Positions 51,939 to 60,814 of a stretch of DNA of 64,000 nt are shown piece by piece. Under the pieces are notes generated by a model. That model made no database searches, had not been told where the DNA came from, and saw only the letters and a list, made by a program, of their open reading frames with translations. A program made the position numbers and the translations under genes. The DNA is from JABLTI01 sp035528035 (GTDB lineage Archaea > Asgardarchaeota > Heimdallarchaeia > JABLTI01). The stretch is taken from contig DATKZI010000043.1 of the NCBI GenBank assembly GCA_035528035.1, forward strand, positions 62,001 through 126,000, read 5' to 3'. Every line of letters starts with the position of its first letter. Position 1 is the first letter of the stretch.

Positions 51939-53993
51939 TTGCTTTCACGAGGAAAATATCATCCATCAAAAAACAATTCCCATTTTAAGAAAACCTTATT
52001 TTGTATACTATTTATTATAATCTTTTCTATTTTAATTCAATATTCAGGAATTAATGCCAATGAGCAAAAAAATCAATTAACGATTTCAAATCTTGATAAT
52101 AATTCACCAAGATATGAATTAGAACCAAATCGGATTAGATTATATTTGTCAAATATTGATGTAAAAAATGGACTGGCTTTTATTGAACACGTTGATGATG
52201 AAATAACAATATTTGATATTTCGAACCCAAAATTACCAAGAGTAAAAAGTATAATAACAATTCCACAATTGGCTCATTTTGTTGTTGATAATGATTCATT
52301 ATATACTTTTAGTCATCATAATGATGAACAAACAATTTTGCAGATATTTGATATTACTAATCCTAAAGAGCCAAAAGAAATACAATCATATAATTTAACA
52401 GAAAAAGGTTATAGTAGAGATGCATTCATTTTTGATAACTCATTATTTGTTGCTCAAACAAATGATTCTTATAATTCAGATGAGTTGTTTTACGTTTCAC
52501 TCACGAAGATAATTCTATCTTCTCCATTAAGTGAGGTTAATATCTATAAAAAAAATGGATTCAATGACACTGGAATTTATAGAAAAATGAATGTAGATAT
52601 TTTCTGTTTAGAAGATTCTGCTTTCCTAGCGATTGAGAAAAATGGAATAATACATCTTAATTTAACTGACAATTCATTAATTAATGAATATTTGAATTCA
52701 ACATTAAGTCCAATAGAAATGACCATTTATGAAAATAATTTGTTTGTTTCTGATAACACTTTTGGACTTAAAATATTTGATTATAAGAACTATAGTAATT
52801 TAACTCAAATTGGTAGCTTTTCTGAAGAGAATGGTTTCGGAAGTTTTTGTATAGCAGATGACTACTTTTATGTCTCCTTTAGAGCTGGTGGAATTAAAAT
52901 ATTAGATATAGCAGATAGCACCACTCCAATTGAAGTTTCGGAAATTAGTTACTTGTTATTAATTAAATCCATTGATTCTCCTTACTCTTCCGATTATGCA
53001 AAAGGTGTTTTTATCCAAGGGAATTATCTCTTAATTGGTGAAGACTTTAATGATCTATTGATTTATGATATTAGCAACCCCTTCCAACCTATTGAAGTTA
53101 AAGTAAATTACTTGTTGGTATTTTGGAGTCTTATTTCTGTAGTTGTTGTTATTGGTATCTTTTTTGGGGTGGATTATACTATCACAAAGAAAAATCAAGC
53201 AAAAAAAATGGAGAGTTCATTTCAATATCCCATTGTAGTTAATTCAGTAGCTAAAGAAAAGCCAATAGATGTAGCAATATCAAAAGAATATAATCCTACT
53301 TTAATTAAATTTTTACGATTGTGTTTTATCATCTTTATAGCTCAAAATGTAAGTGCTTTAGTTTTTTTAACAATCAATTTCCTTTTCTTAGAAACCGGAG
53401 AACTATCTCAGCCATATTATTTCATTAATGTCCCACTTATATTAGATATTATTGTAGGATTGGCAATTCTTGTTATAATGAGCTTATTATATTTTGAAAG
53501 AAGGAAGATCAATTTATTGATTTGTGCTTTTATGTGGTTATTATGGATTGGCATTGCACTATTTTATAGAATATATGCAGGGATGCCAGGTTTTGCTAAA
53601 CTAGACCAAATAGTTTGGGGGAGTAATTTAGATGTCAATTATCCTTATGGAAATACTTTTTGGATTAGTTTCTTTTTTGTTCTAAATCTTACTGTTTTCT
53701 GGTTTGCTACATACTATACTGATAAGGCCATAAATGCTATTTATCAAAAAAACAAAATAATGAAATTTGCCATATTCGGAACAGCTAATTTAATAGTAGG
53801 TACATTTGCAGCTATAGTTTTACTACTCTTTAAGGACTATAATGATATATCGATTTTATTTATTGGTTTTGCTTTTCTAATTCTTGTTGTGATTAAAATA
53901 ATAATAATCCCGATTATTGGAGGGGTTATGGCATTTATTGAACAAAGAACAATTAATAAAGTGCTTTTATCAAACAAGGAAATGATAGAATAA
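51939..53993 (+). CDS. LVIVD-type propeller protein with C-terminal multi-helix membrane domain
   Basis: A protein of about 684 residues with two halves. After a signal segment (LFCILFIIIFSILIQYSGI), residues of about 50-385 are repeated units such as ITIFDISNPKLPRV, LQIFDITNPKEPKEI and LKIFDYKNYSNL, the pattern of LVIVD repeats that form a beta propeller. The second half holds about six membrane helices (e.g. LLVFWSLISVVVVIGIFFG, LDIIVGLAILVIMSLLYF) and a cytoplasmic linker of 40 residues after the first. A sensor-like coupling of an outside propeller with a membrane domain is an inference. TTG 51939 behind GGGAGGG is preferred to ATG 51921. Confidence 0.7.
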   Translation: MLSRGKYHPSKNNSHFKKTLFCILFIIIFSILIQYSGINANEQKNQLTISNLDNNSPRYELEPNRIRLYLSNIDVKNGLAFIEHVDDEITIFDISNPKLPRVKSIITIPQLAHFVVDNDSLYTFSHHNDEQTILQIFDITNPKEPKEIQSYNLTEKGYSRDAFIFDNSLFVAQTNDSYNSDELFYVSLTKIILSSPLSEVNIYKKNGFNDTGIYRKMNVDIFCLEDSAFLAIEKNGIIHLNLTDNSLINEYLNSTLSPIEMTIYENNLFVSDNTFGLKIFDYKNYSNLTQIGSFSEENGFGSFCIADDYFYVSFRAGGIKILDIADSTTPIEVSEISYLLLIKSIDSPYSSDYAKGVFIQGNYLLIGEDFNDLLIYDISNPFQPIEVKVNYLLVFWSLISVVVVIGIFFGVDYTITKKNQAKKMESSFQYPIVVNSVAKEKPIDVAISKEYNPTLIKFLRLCFIIFIAQNVSALVFLTINFLFLETGELSQPYYFINVPLILDIIVGLAILVIMSLLYFERRKINLLICAFMWLLWIGIALFYRIYAGMPGFAKLDQIVWGSNLDVNYPYGNTFWISFFFVLNLTVFWFATYYTDKAINAIYQKNKIMKFAIFGTANLIVGTFAAIVLLLFKDYNDISILFIGFAFLILVVIKIIIIPIIGGVMAFIEQRTINKVLLSNKEMIE

Positions 53994-54192
53994 CACTAAA
54001 AAAAGAATTTATTATGGAATGATTGAAAGGAAAAATTGTAGCTGAGTTCCTTTTGTTTATTTCCTCACCCAATTTTTTCTTTTATTTTTACATCACAGAG
54101 GATACTGTTTTTGTGATACAACATACTAAAAATGAGAAAAAATCTTCTTTAAAAAAAAATATTTTTGAGAACATCTTCAATGATTATTTCTT

Positions 54193-54786
54193 TCAGTAGA
54201 ATTCTTTATACTCATCTTTTAGTAATCCATAATAAATGAGACCAAAACGCCTATTATTTTCTATGTTTGTCTCTCTTAAATGCCCTTCTTTTATAAAATG
54301 TAATCTTTCAGCTAATCTATAACTTCGTTCATTATTATCTCGAGTAATTATTATTATCTTATAAGCATGCAGTTCCTCAAATATGAACTTTACAGCTCTC
54401 TTTGTAGCTTCCAAAGCTAGACCTTTTCTCGTATAACCTTGATCAAGATAATATCCTAATTCAAATGAAGGTACCTCCCATTTCTTTGGCTCTATCCAAA
54501 TATTTCCAATGTAGTTATTGGTTTCCTTCAACCAGATTCCAATAATAAAACGTACTCGACTTTCCCAAAATTGTGAATATTGTTTGACTTTATCATCAGC
54601 ATCTTTTAATGATTTTACATCCGTAGCTTCATCCACATGTTCTTTCAAAAAATTCCTATTATCATTTCTTTCAAGTAAATCAAATAAAGCCTTCCCATCA
54701 TTGTTCTCATATTTTCTTAATAATAATCGTTTTGTTTCAAATTTAGTAGAAGGTTGTATTGTGGATTTATTTTTCGCTTCTTCCAT
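54193..54786 (-). CDS. RimJ/RimL-type GNAT acetyltransferase
   Basis: A GNAT of about 197 residues. FETKRLLLRKYENNDGKALF is the usual opening of the RimJ/RimL group; the acetyl-CoA region is FELGYYLDQGYTRKGLALEATKR, where the usual GxG loop reads YTRKGLA; ending NERSYRLAERLHFIKEGHLRE. Such enzymes modify N-termini or small amines; the acceptor is not identifiable. ATG 54786 is preferred; the ORF could extend 12 codons upstream. Confidence 0.83.
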   Translation of the reverse strand: MEEAKNKSTIQPSTKFETKRLLLRKYENNDGKALFDLLERNDNRNFLKEHVDEATDVKSLKDADDKVKQYSQFWESRVRFIIGIWLKETNNYIGNIWIEPKKWEVPSFELGYYLDQGYTRKGLALEATKRAVKFIFEELHAYKIIIITRDNNERSYRLAERLHFIKEGHLRETNIENNRRFGLIYYGLLKDEYKEFY

Positions 54787-54979
54787 ATTGACCACTTCAA
54801 GAGTTAATTGTATAAGAAACAACTGAACGTAATTAATAGTTTGTATAATGAAAATTAAGTTATTTGTAAGAAAATAAAAAAAAAATAGTAAATATAAATG
54901 ACGAGAGTTATCCTATCCCATCACTTATATTCTCCAGCTAATATTAATTGACCCTCTCAATATGAGTAGGTTTTATCCC

Positions 54980-55123
54980 TTAATAGATACCGGTATCTTC
55001 TAATCGTGCACCATTATCTTTCATGGTGACTTCGCCTAAAGCTTTGTCTGCTGCAATTCCACCGACAAGAAGGGTCATTAATAGTACGGCTACGCCTATG
55101 ACTTTTGGGTTTATTTTTTTCAT
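54980..55123 (-). CDS. Small secreted or membrane peptide, hypothetical
   Basis: A 47-residue open frame from ATG 55123 with Lys-rich start (MKKINPKV), one hydrophobic segment (VIGVAVLLMTLLVGGIA) and a short polar tail (DKALGEVTMKDNGARLEDTG). It looks like a signal peptide or single helix plus a 20-residue exterior part. An in-frame start at 55171 would add 16 residues. No homologue is recognised and the length is small, so it could be chance; the well-formed signal segment favours a real gene. Confidence 0.4.
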   Translation of the reverse strand: MKKINPKVIGVAVLLMTLLVGGIAADKALGEVTMKDNGARLEDTGIY

Positions 55124-55464
55124 TTCGTAATTCAACTCGTGCAAACTATATAGTTTATAATAAATGTCCATATGAGCAATATATGCTCATGCAATTTTAT
55201 ACTCTATCTTTAGGGTTTTTTAGTTTTTCGTGAAAAATGCCCTAAAATCAACCTTTTTTCAATTTTTTTGTCGACAGAGGTCCTTTTTTCATTAGAAATG
55301 AATTTTATTCGAAATTATTAATCTAATATTGTCTATTAATTATCCTCAAGCAGTACTCAATATTTATCAGGTATTACTTCCTTTTAACATCCAGGATACT
55401 TGTTAGTGGAGGAAGAAAATTGCTTTAATTGTCTTGGGTCAATTCAAAGCAATCTTCTTTATCA

Positions 55465-55947
55465 CTAATATAATTTTATTTTATAGCCAAAATCTTCTTG
55501 GACAAATATCCCATTCCTTCCTGACGTCTCTTGGAAGTTTTCATCAAGTAAATAAGTACTATTATTCATGAAATCGAATCTAGTATGATGTGTTTGATCT
55601 AAATTTTCAATTTCCGAAATCAAATCATTTTTAGTAATTGGTTTTGCACAAAATCTTATGCCCCACTGTTTTGCAGTACTTTTATCTATTTTTGGATCCC
55701 CTGATATCATCAAGATGCTTGATGTTGGATCTCTTGCTAAAATTGCTTGAGTAAATTCTAACCCATTCAATGTTGGTAGACGATAATCCACAACTATAAT
55801 CTCCGGCTTCTCCGCCAATCTATCATATATTTTTATAGCCTTCTCCCCATCCTCCACTTCTATGATGTCATATCCTTTATCATTTAGGATATTCTTGAAT
55901 AGCTTCCGAATGTGTTGATTATCTTCTACAATCATTATTTTACACAT
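55465..55947 (-). CDS. Response-regulator receiver protein
   Basis: A CheY-like receiver of about 160 residues. The acidic pocket is IMIVEDNQHI, the phospho-acceptor Asp is in EIIVVDYRLPTLNG, the Thr/Ser position is in LMISGDPK, and the conserved Lys is in FCAKPITKND. A C-terminal tail of about 40 residues carries no DNA-binding domain. Such stand-alone receivers are driven by a histidine kinase, not found here. It diverges from the HTH protein at 56243; the 295 bases between could be a shared control region. ATG 55947 is preferred over TTG 55959. Confidence 0.88.
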   Translation of the reverse strand: MCKIMIVEDNQHIRKLFKNILNDKGYDIIEVEDGEKAIKIYDRLAEKPEIIVVDYRLPTLNGLEFTQAILARDPTSSILMISGDPKIDKSTAKQWGIRFCAKPITKNDLISEIENLDQTHHTRFDFMNNSTYLLDENFQETSGRNGIFVQEDFGYKIKLY

Positions 55948-56242
55948 TTCTTCTAACAACTCCTTTAATTTTGACGGGGTTTATTAACTTGATACTGTTA
56001 TCTTAAGATACTATAAGCATAAAGGGTCTTTTTTTAATTATGATGCTTTTCTTCAGTGACTTAAAAAACAAAAAAAGACTTTTTTAAACATTAAAAACGA
56101 TTTTTTTGATTTTTTAGCGAAATACACCTTTTTCTGACAAAAATACCTCAGAAATCTACACTAGAAATCGACCCCAAGTAACAATTCAGATAATATCAGC
56201 GTAACCTTAAAGATTTTAATTAATGATTATTGCAATTATACT

Positions 56243-58042
56243 ATGAGTGATGCTTTAAAACAGTCTTTGGTGGTTGATATACGTAATATTCTTGATATAT
56301 CAATAAACAAAAAAGAAAAAATAGTTCAATCACTTAACGCTGCTTTAAAGAACGCTATAAAAGGGCTAATGATTGATAAAGACCTAACTGATATTAAAAT
56401 TAAAAAATTCGAATTCGGTAAAATTGATTCTAGCTTTAGTGTTTCCTATGGAATTAAACGAAACAAGGATACTATTACAATAGATGAGTGGTTATTTGAG
56501 CTACCCAAAATGATCAAAATGTATCTTTTGTATTTTATCATTGCAAAAGAAAGTATTTTGTATTATATTAATTCGGATAATCAATGTTTATACTCCGAAG
56601 TTGAAGAAGCTATTGCTAATATTCTAACTATTATAATGTTCAGCGAAATATTTACTATTACTACATTTGATAATCCTATGATCGCTTCATATAGGGCTAG
56701 AATTTATCCTGCAGAAATTTTTGGTATAGAAAGTCACTTTTGGGATAGCCTTCTTCATTTATTATTCGTAAAGAAAATTTCTTTTGACCTTATACTAATG
56801 ACCTTTAAGGAAATCTATCAGAATAATCAAAATTCCGATGCTGAAATTTTGACAAATTTTCAAAATTGGGTTTTTGATAAGACTATAAAAGAAGAAGATG
56901 TGATATCGCCCATTCATCTTCCTGAGAGAGTTATAACAGTTATTGACCAGCTTATTAAATTAGGATATGAAGATGGTACCTCTCCAAATATAGCTGAAAA
57001 TCTTGATTTACATGAAAATACTGTTCGAAAACAGATTATGTTTATTACTGACAAATATTCAGCTTTTTGGCGTGCTGAACTTAATTTAGAAAAATTAAAC
57101 TTACATAATTACTTTTTGAAAATTAAACTCAAAGATGAGAAAGCTTTTGATATTGTCTATAATGTTATTGAAAAAATACCTTATGCAAAAGCACTTTTCC
57201 GTGAGAAATATCTTGATCAACCTATCATTTATACTCCTACACTTATTTGCCCTCATATTGTTGCTAATACTTTGGATTCAAAATTAGTAGAATTTCAACA
57301 CAAGGGGTTAATTGAGGAATTTACTCTTCAAATCATTCGCGAAAAGAAGCATTTTGCTTCTATTATTGATAAGCAATTTATTCCCAGCAAAAAGACTTTC
57401 CAGAAATTGATTAATAATGAACCTAACAGCCCATTGAAAAAATATACCTTTGCTCAATCGAGAAAAGAATTTTCAATGGAAATCGATGATGATTCGCCCA
57501 TTGATTATAATCTCCTCTATTTTCTCTCAATTCTAAATAATAAGCACTTTTTGAGATCAAGATATGGTGTTTGGATTAATGAATGGGTCAAATTATATCA
57601 AATGAATGATATTAGCACTGTTGATGTTGATGCTCAAACAGATTTCGCTAATCAACTTGAAATTCGCGCTCGAAAAAGAGGATTTCTTAGTTATTGTTTC
57701 TATATGCGTTCTTTGTCCAGACAAGGAAGAGATATTTTTACCATTGAGATTCCCAATAGTGACCAATATACCGAACAATTACTTACTGAAACAATAGATA
57801 AAATACGTGTTTTCTCGTTTCTGGGACAAATGAACCTTTATGACCGTATTATTCTTACTATTCCAGGTGTTTCTCATCTTCATTACATTAAAGAATTATT
57901 AGACCAAACTTTTCTTAACTCTAACATTCAAGCTCTTTTCTATACAGTAGCTGTTGTAAAAGCGCAATTTGTTCCATTACATGATTTATATAATTTTGAT
58001 GAGAATAAATGGTTATTTAAAATAAAAGAATCAATTCAATAG
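56243..58042 (+). CDS. Large protein with winged-helix and Lrp/RAM-like regions, unknown function
   Basis: A 599-residue soluble protein. Residues of about 1-225 are a helical N-terminal region that I do not recognise. Residues of about 230-275 are a winged helix (LGYEDGTSPNIAENLDLHENTVRKQI). The following part (NYFLKIKLKDEKAFDIVYNV, then a hydrophobic strand ending LIEEFTLQIIREK) resembles the RAM/ACT fold of Lrp/AsnC regulators. A second similar unit occurs around residues 490-560 (DIFTIEIPNSDQYTEQLL, RIILTIPGVSHLHYI). No membrane helix or catalytic motif. A transcriptional role controlled by the neighbouring receiver is an inference from layout. Confidence 0.55.
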   Translation: MSDALKQSLVVDIRNILDISINKKEKIVQSLNAALKNAIKGLMIDKDLTDIKIKKFEFGKIDSSFSVSYGIKRNKDTITIDEWLFELPKMIKMYLLYFIIAKESILYYINSDNQCLYSEVEEAIANILTIIMFSEIFTITTFDNPMIASYRARIYPAEIFGIESHFWDSLLHLLFVKKISFDLILMTFKEIYQNNQNSDAEILTNFQNWVFDKTIKEEDVISPIHLPERVITVIDQLIKLGYEDGTSPNIAENLDLHENTVRKQIMFITDKYSAFWRAELNLEKLNLHNYFLKIKLKDEKAFDIVYNVIEKIPYAKALFREKYLDQPIIYTPTLICPHIVANTLDSKLVEFQHKGLIEEFTLQIIREKKHFASIIDKQFIPSKKTFQKLINNEPNSPLKKYTFAQSRKEFSMEIDDDSPIDYNLLYFLSILNNKHFLRSRYGVWINEWVKLYQMNDISTVDVDAQTDFANQLEIRARKRGFLSYCFYMRSLSRQGRDIFTIEIPNSDQYTEQLLTETIDKIRVFSFLGQMNLYDRIILTIPGVSHLHYIKELLDQTFLNSNIQALFYTVAVVKAQFVPLHDLYNFDENKWLFKIKESIQ

Positions 58043-58119
58043 AATAGCATAAAAAGAATTGTTTAATAAGTACGAGCTCCCATAAACTATTAGAAGAAAT
58101 ACTGAGAGTTGTTAGTAGT

Positions 58120-58797
58120 ATGGTAATTAAAAATATTCCCGATATCGTTCTTGCTCGCGAAGCGAATCTTATGTATGAAAAAGGTCGCGGATTCGAACCT
58201 TTGAAAGGTGATATGACCCGTTGGCGTGGTTTGATTCCCGGTAGAGGAGAATTTAAAGATCGTTATTTTACGGTTGAACTTGAAATTCTTGATGGTTTTC
58301 CTGCTACTCCACCTTTAGTTAAAATGATTTCCGAGGTTGAACATCCTCGAGTTTCAAAGGGTGATATTATTGATTTGTGGATTGTTAAACGTTGGAATCC
58401 TGAATATCATTTATTCCAAGTTGCAAATTCCATTAAAGGATTATTCGCTCGAGAACCTTTACGTCCTGCACGTCATTTACTTGAGAAAGGTATTGAACCT
58501 AAAACTCCTCCAACTGACGCTTTTAATGTTTATAACCGTCAAAAGGATCAATTAGAAGAAGTATTAAGACAAAAAGAACTCGAAATTGCTCGTATCAAGA
58601 GTGCTCTTGCTGGTCGTTCTAAAGTGGATCAATCATCCGAACGTGAAAAATATATGGGTAAACGTAAGCTTGAGCTTGAAGAAGAGCTCTTTGATATTGA
58701 AGAACGCTTCCATTGGGCTGATGTTACTTCCGTTGATTTTGCTAAAGAGTACTTGCATATTCGCACTCAACTTCAGCTACTTGTTTTAACCAGTTAA
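58120..58797 (+). CDS. Vps23/TSG101-like ESCRT-I protein (UEV + coiled coil + steadiness box)
   Basis: A 225-residue protein in the order of eukaryotic TSG101/Vps23. Residues of about 5-125 are a ubiquitin-conjugating-enzyme fold: MTRWRGLIPGRGEFKDRYF, FPATPPLVKM, EHPRVSKGDIIDLWI and RWNPEYHLFQVANSIKGLF match E2 strands and the HPxV-W-P-SI-L core. The E2 catalytic Cys position has no Cys and the whole protein contains none, so it cannot be an active E2; this is the UEV variant. Residues of about 130-190 are coiled coil (RQKELEIARIKSAL, KRKLELEEELFDIEERF), and the last 30 (ADVTSVDFAKEYLHIRTQLQLL) resemble the steadiness box that binds Vps28. No other ESCRT gene is in the window. Confidence 0.78.
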   Translation: MVIKNIPDIVLAREANLMYEKGRGFEPLKGDMTRWRGLIPGRGEFKDRYFTVELEILDGFPATPPLVKMISEVEHPRVSKGDIIDLWIVKRWNPEYHLFQVANSIKGLFAREPLRPARHLLEKGIEPKTPPTDAFNVYNRQKDQLEEVLRQKELEIARIKSALAGRSKVDQSSEREKYMGKRKLELEEELFDIEERFHWADVTSVDFAKEYLHIRTQLQLLVLTS

Positions 58798-58803
58798 TAG
58801 ATA

Positions 58804-58850
58804 ACTTGGTTTTTTAACCGAGTAGCTTCATTTATTTTTTCCCTTTCTTT
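58804..58850 (+). terminator. Hairpin plus T-rich tract after the Vps23-like gene
   Basis: ACTTGGTT (58804-58811) and AACCGAGT (58816-58823) form an 8-bp stem with one G-T pair, followed by a T-rich tract. It ends the transcript about 6 bases after the stop. Confidence 0.5.
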
Positions 58851-58925
58851 TACTAGAATCTTCAAACAAACTTAAAATAGTCAATTACTATGTAATAGAC
58901 GTTTATTGTCTTGTGTGAAAAATCA

Positions 58926-60128
58926 ATGATTGTTATTATTCTCGCAGCAGGTAAAGGTAAACGTATGCAACCTTTAACTGATACTAGATTGAAAGGTTCT
59001 CTTCCCATTCTCAATCAACCACTATTAGTAAGATTAGCTGATATGATTAATTCTTCAGGAATTCTTGACAAATTAGTGATGATTATTTCACCTTGGCAAA
59101 AGGACGCTATGGAAGAACTCTTTTCTCAAACTGAATATTCTTCAAAAGTTCAATTTGCTTTTCAAGACCCACCTCAAGGTACAGGTGATGCTTTAGCTCA
59201 AGCTGAACCTTTCATGGATAATTACCAACAATGTTTAGTATTAAATGGTGATATACTAACCAATTTAGAAGAAATTTTACCTTCATTTATTGCTCATCAT
59301 AATAAGATTCAAGCTGCTTGTACTATTCTAGTTTATCCTGGTAAAAATAAGCGCTACGGTCAATTGCAGATAACCCCTGATGGTAAGGTTTTAGCAATTA
59401 AAGAAAAAATCACTGGTGAGATTACTGATGAGATTGGTTACATTAACGCTGGAGTCTATCTTTTTGAGCGAGAGATTTTTCAAGCACTAAAGGTAACCCC
59501 ACTATCTCCTCGTGGAGAATATGAAATCACTGATGCTATTTCTCTTCTTGGCGTGAAAAGAACTATCGGTGCAATAAAAACACATGCTTGGATGAGTCTT
59601 GAAAACCCTATTGATCTCTTTAAAGCTCAAAATTTTACCCAACCAAATAAACAATTACTATGTATGCAATTTCATAGTGGTAGTGAAATTGGCTTTAAAG
59701 CGGTAGAGGAAATTTTCTTTGAAGAAGGACCAGAGCTGAAATTCTCTGATATAATAATTCGAGGACCTGTTTTAATAGGGAAAGAAACCCTTTTGGAACC
59801 TGGAGCAATTATTGGTCCCAATACTTTTATAGGAAATAGTTGTGAGATTGGTTCAAAGACAGTCCTAAGTAATTCTTTGCTTATGGATTCGTGCCGTATT
59901 GGTATGAATTGTCATATAACTAATCTTATTTGTGCAGAAAACATACTTATAGGTGAGAATGTTGTAATTTCACCCGAAAAATCCAATCTTAAGAATAGCT
60001 TTTCTCTTGAAAATTTTGCTATTTTAGGTGGAAAAACCATTATTACAACAAACACTAAAATAACCAAAGGAACTAGTATTTCCGCCCATTCTGTTATTAC
60101 TAACGATTCTAACATAGATAAAAAATAA
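58926..60128 (+). CDS. Nucleotidyltransferase with hexapeptide repeats (GlmU/RmlA-like)
   Basis: A sugar-nucleotide synthase of about 400 residues. The NTP-binding loop is LAAGKGKRMQPLTD, the metal-binding Asp lies in CLVLNGDILTNLEE, and GTGDALAQAEPF, GEYEITDAI follow the RmlA/GlmU order. After about residue 250 comes a left-handed beta-helix built of hexapeptide repeats (VLIGKETLLEPGAIIGPNTF, ILIGENVVISPE). The loop Lys reads RLKGSLPILN instead of the usual TPKALLPV form. The sugar is not identifiable. ATG 58926 is preferred over TTG 58911. It heads a run with the HAD gene. Confidence 0.82.
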   Translation: MIVIILAAGKGKRMQPLTDTRLKGSLPILNQPLLVRLADMINSSGILDKLVMIISPWQKDAMEELFSQTEYSSKVQFAFQDPPQGTGDALAQAEPFMDNYQQCLVLNGDILTNLEEILPSFIAHHNKIQAACTILVYPGKNKRYGQLQITPDGKVLAIKEKITGEITDEIGYINAGVYLFEREIFQALKVTPLSPRGEYEITDAISLLGVKRTIGAIKTHAWMSLENPIDLFKAQNFTQPNKQLLCMQFHSGSEIGFKAVEEIFFEEGPELKFSDIIIRGPVLIGKETLLEPGAIIGPNTFIGNSCEIGSKTVLSNSLLMDSCRIGMNCHITNLICAENILIGENVVISPEKSNLKNSFSLENFAILGGKTIITTNTKITKGTSISAHSVITNDSNIDKK

Positions 60129-60146
60129 TTTAAATTTGGTGATATA

Positions 60147-60812
60147 ATGTCTGAAAGAAAATTTGCTATTATCTTTGATTTCGATAATACCCTTGTTAAA
60201 TCTAATATAAATTTTCCAGCAATGAAAATCAGCATGGCTCGAATGGTTAGGGAACATGGTATTGATTTAGGGAAAGATGAGGAAATTCCTACTAGGTATA
60301 CCGCAGGTAATATTATTGATGAAGTAGCAAAATATGATGCTGAAAATAACACTAATTTGACGCAAGGATTATGGACAGTTGTCGAAAATTTCGAACGTCT
60401 AGGAATGGAAGATATTTCCGTAGATGATGAAGTTTTTTCAATGCTTAAATGGTTCCATGAGAACAATTTTTCACTTTCTATATTAACAAATAATTCACGC
60501 GCACCGACGTTAGAAGTATTGAAAAGATTTCAGCTTGATGATTATTTTGATTTGATTGTTGCACGAGAAGATATTTTAAAGATGAAACCTGATAAAGAAG
60601 GAATAGAACTAATTATCCAAAAACTCTTTTTAGAATCTGACAACGTGGTTTTTGTTGGTGATTCATGGGTTGATGGTATGGCTGCAAAAAACGCTAGTAT
60701 AAGATTTATCTTATTCAATAAAGATGCTTTGGATTCAAATAGATATAATATTAATATCTGGAAACATATTACTTCAATGGATGAGCTAATCGAACTGATG
60801 AAGATGAGTTAA
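60147..60812 (+). CDS. HAD-superfamily phosphatase
   Basis: A 221-residue HAD hydrolase: motif I FDFDNTLVKSN (nucleophile and acid/base Asp), motif II ILTNNSRAPT, motif III Lys in ILKMKPDKEGIE, motif IV FVGDSWVDGMAA. The helical cap fits the phosphoglycolate-phosphatase-like group. It lies 18 bases after the nucleotidyltransferase, with GGTGATATA before ATG 60147, so it is likely cotranscribed; removal of a sugar-phosphate or pyrophosphate side product would fit, as inference. Confidence 0.85.
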   Translation: MSERKFAIIFDFDNTLVKSNINFPAMKISMARMVREHGIDLGKDEEIPTRYTAGNIIDEVAKYDAENNTNLTQGLWTVVENFERLGMEDISVDDEVFSMLKWFHENNFSLSILTNNSRAPTLEVLKRFQLDDYFDLIVAREDILKMKPDKEGIELIIQKLFLESDNVVFVGDSWVDGMAAKNASIRFILFNKDALDSNRYNINIWKHITSMDELIELMKMS

Positions 60813-60814
60813 GC

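Noticed and set aside
56040..56130. A/T-run cluster as origin or phased-bend element
   Set aside because: Runs of A and T without regular helical spacing or ORB-like repeats; common in this AT-rich DNA.
58120..58797. An active E2 ubiquitin-conjugating enzyme
   Set aside because: The protein contains no cysteine, so the thioester site is missing; the coiled coil and tail fit Vps23 instead.
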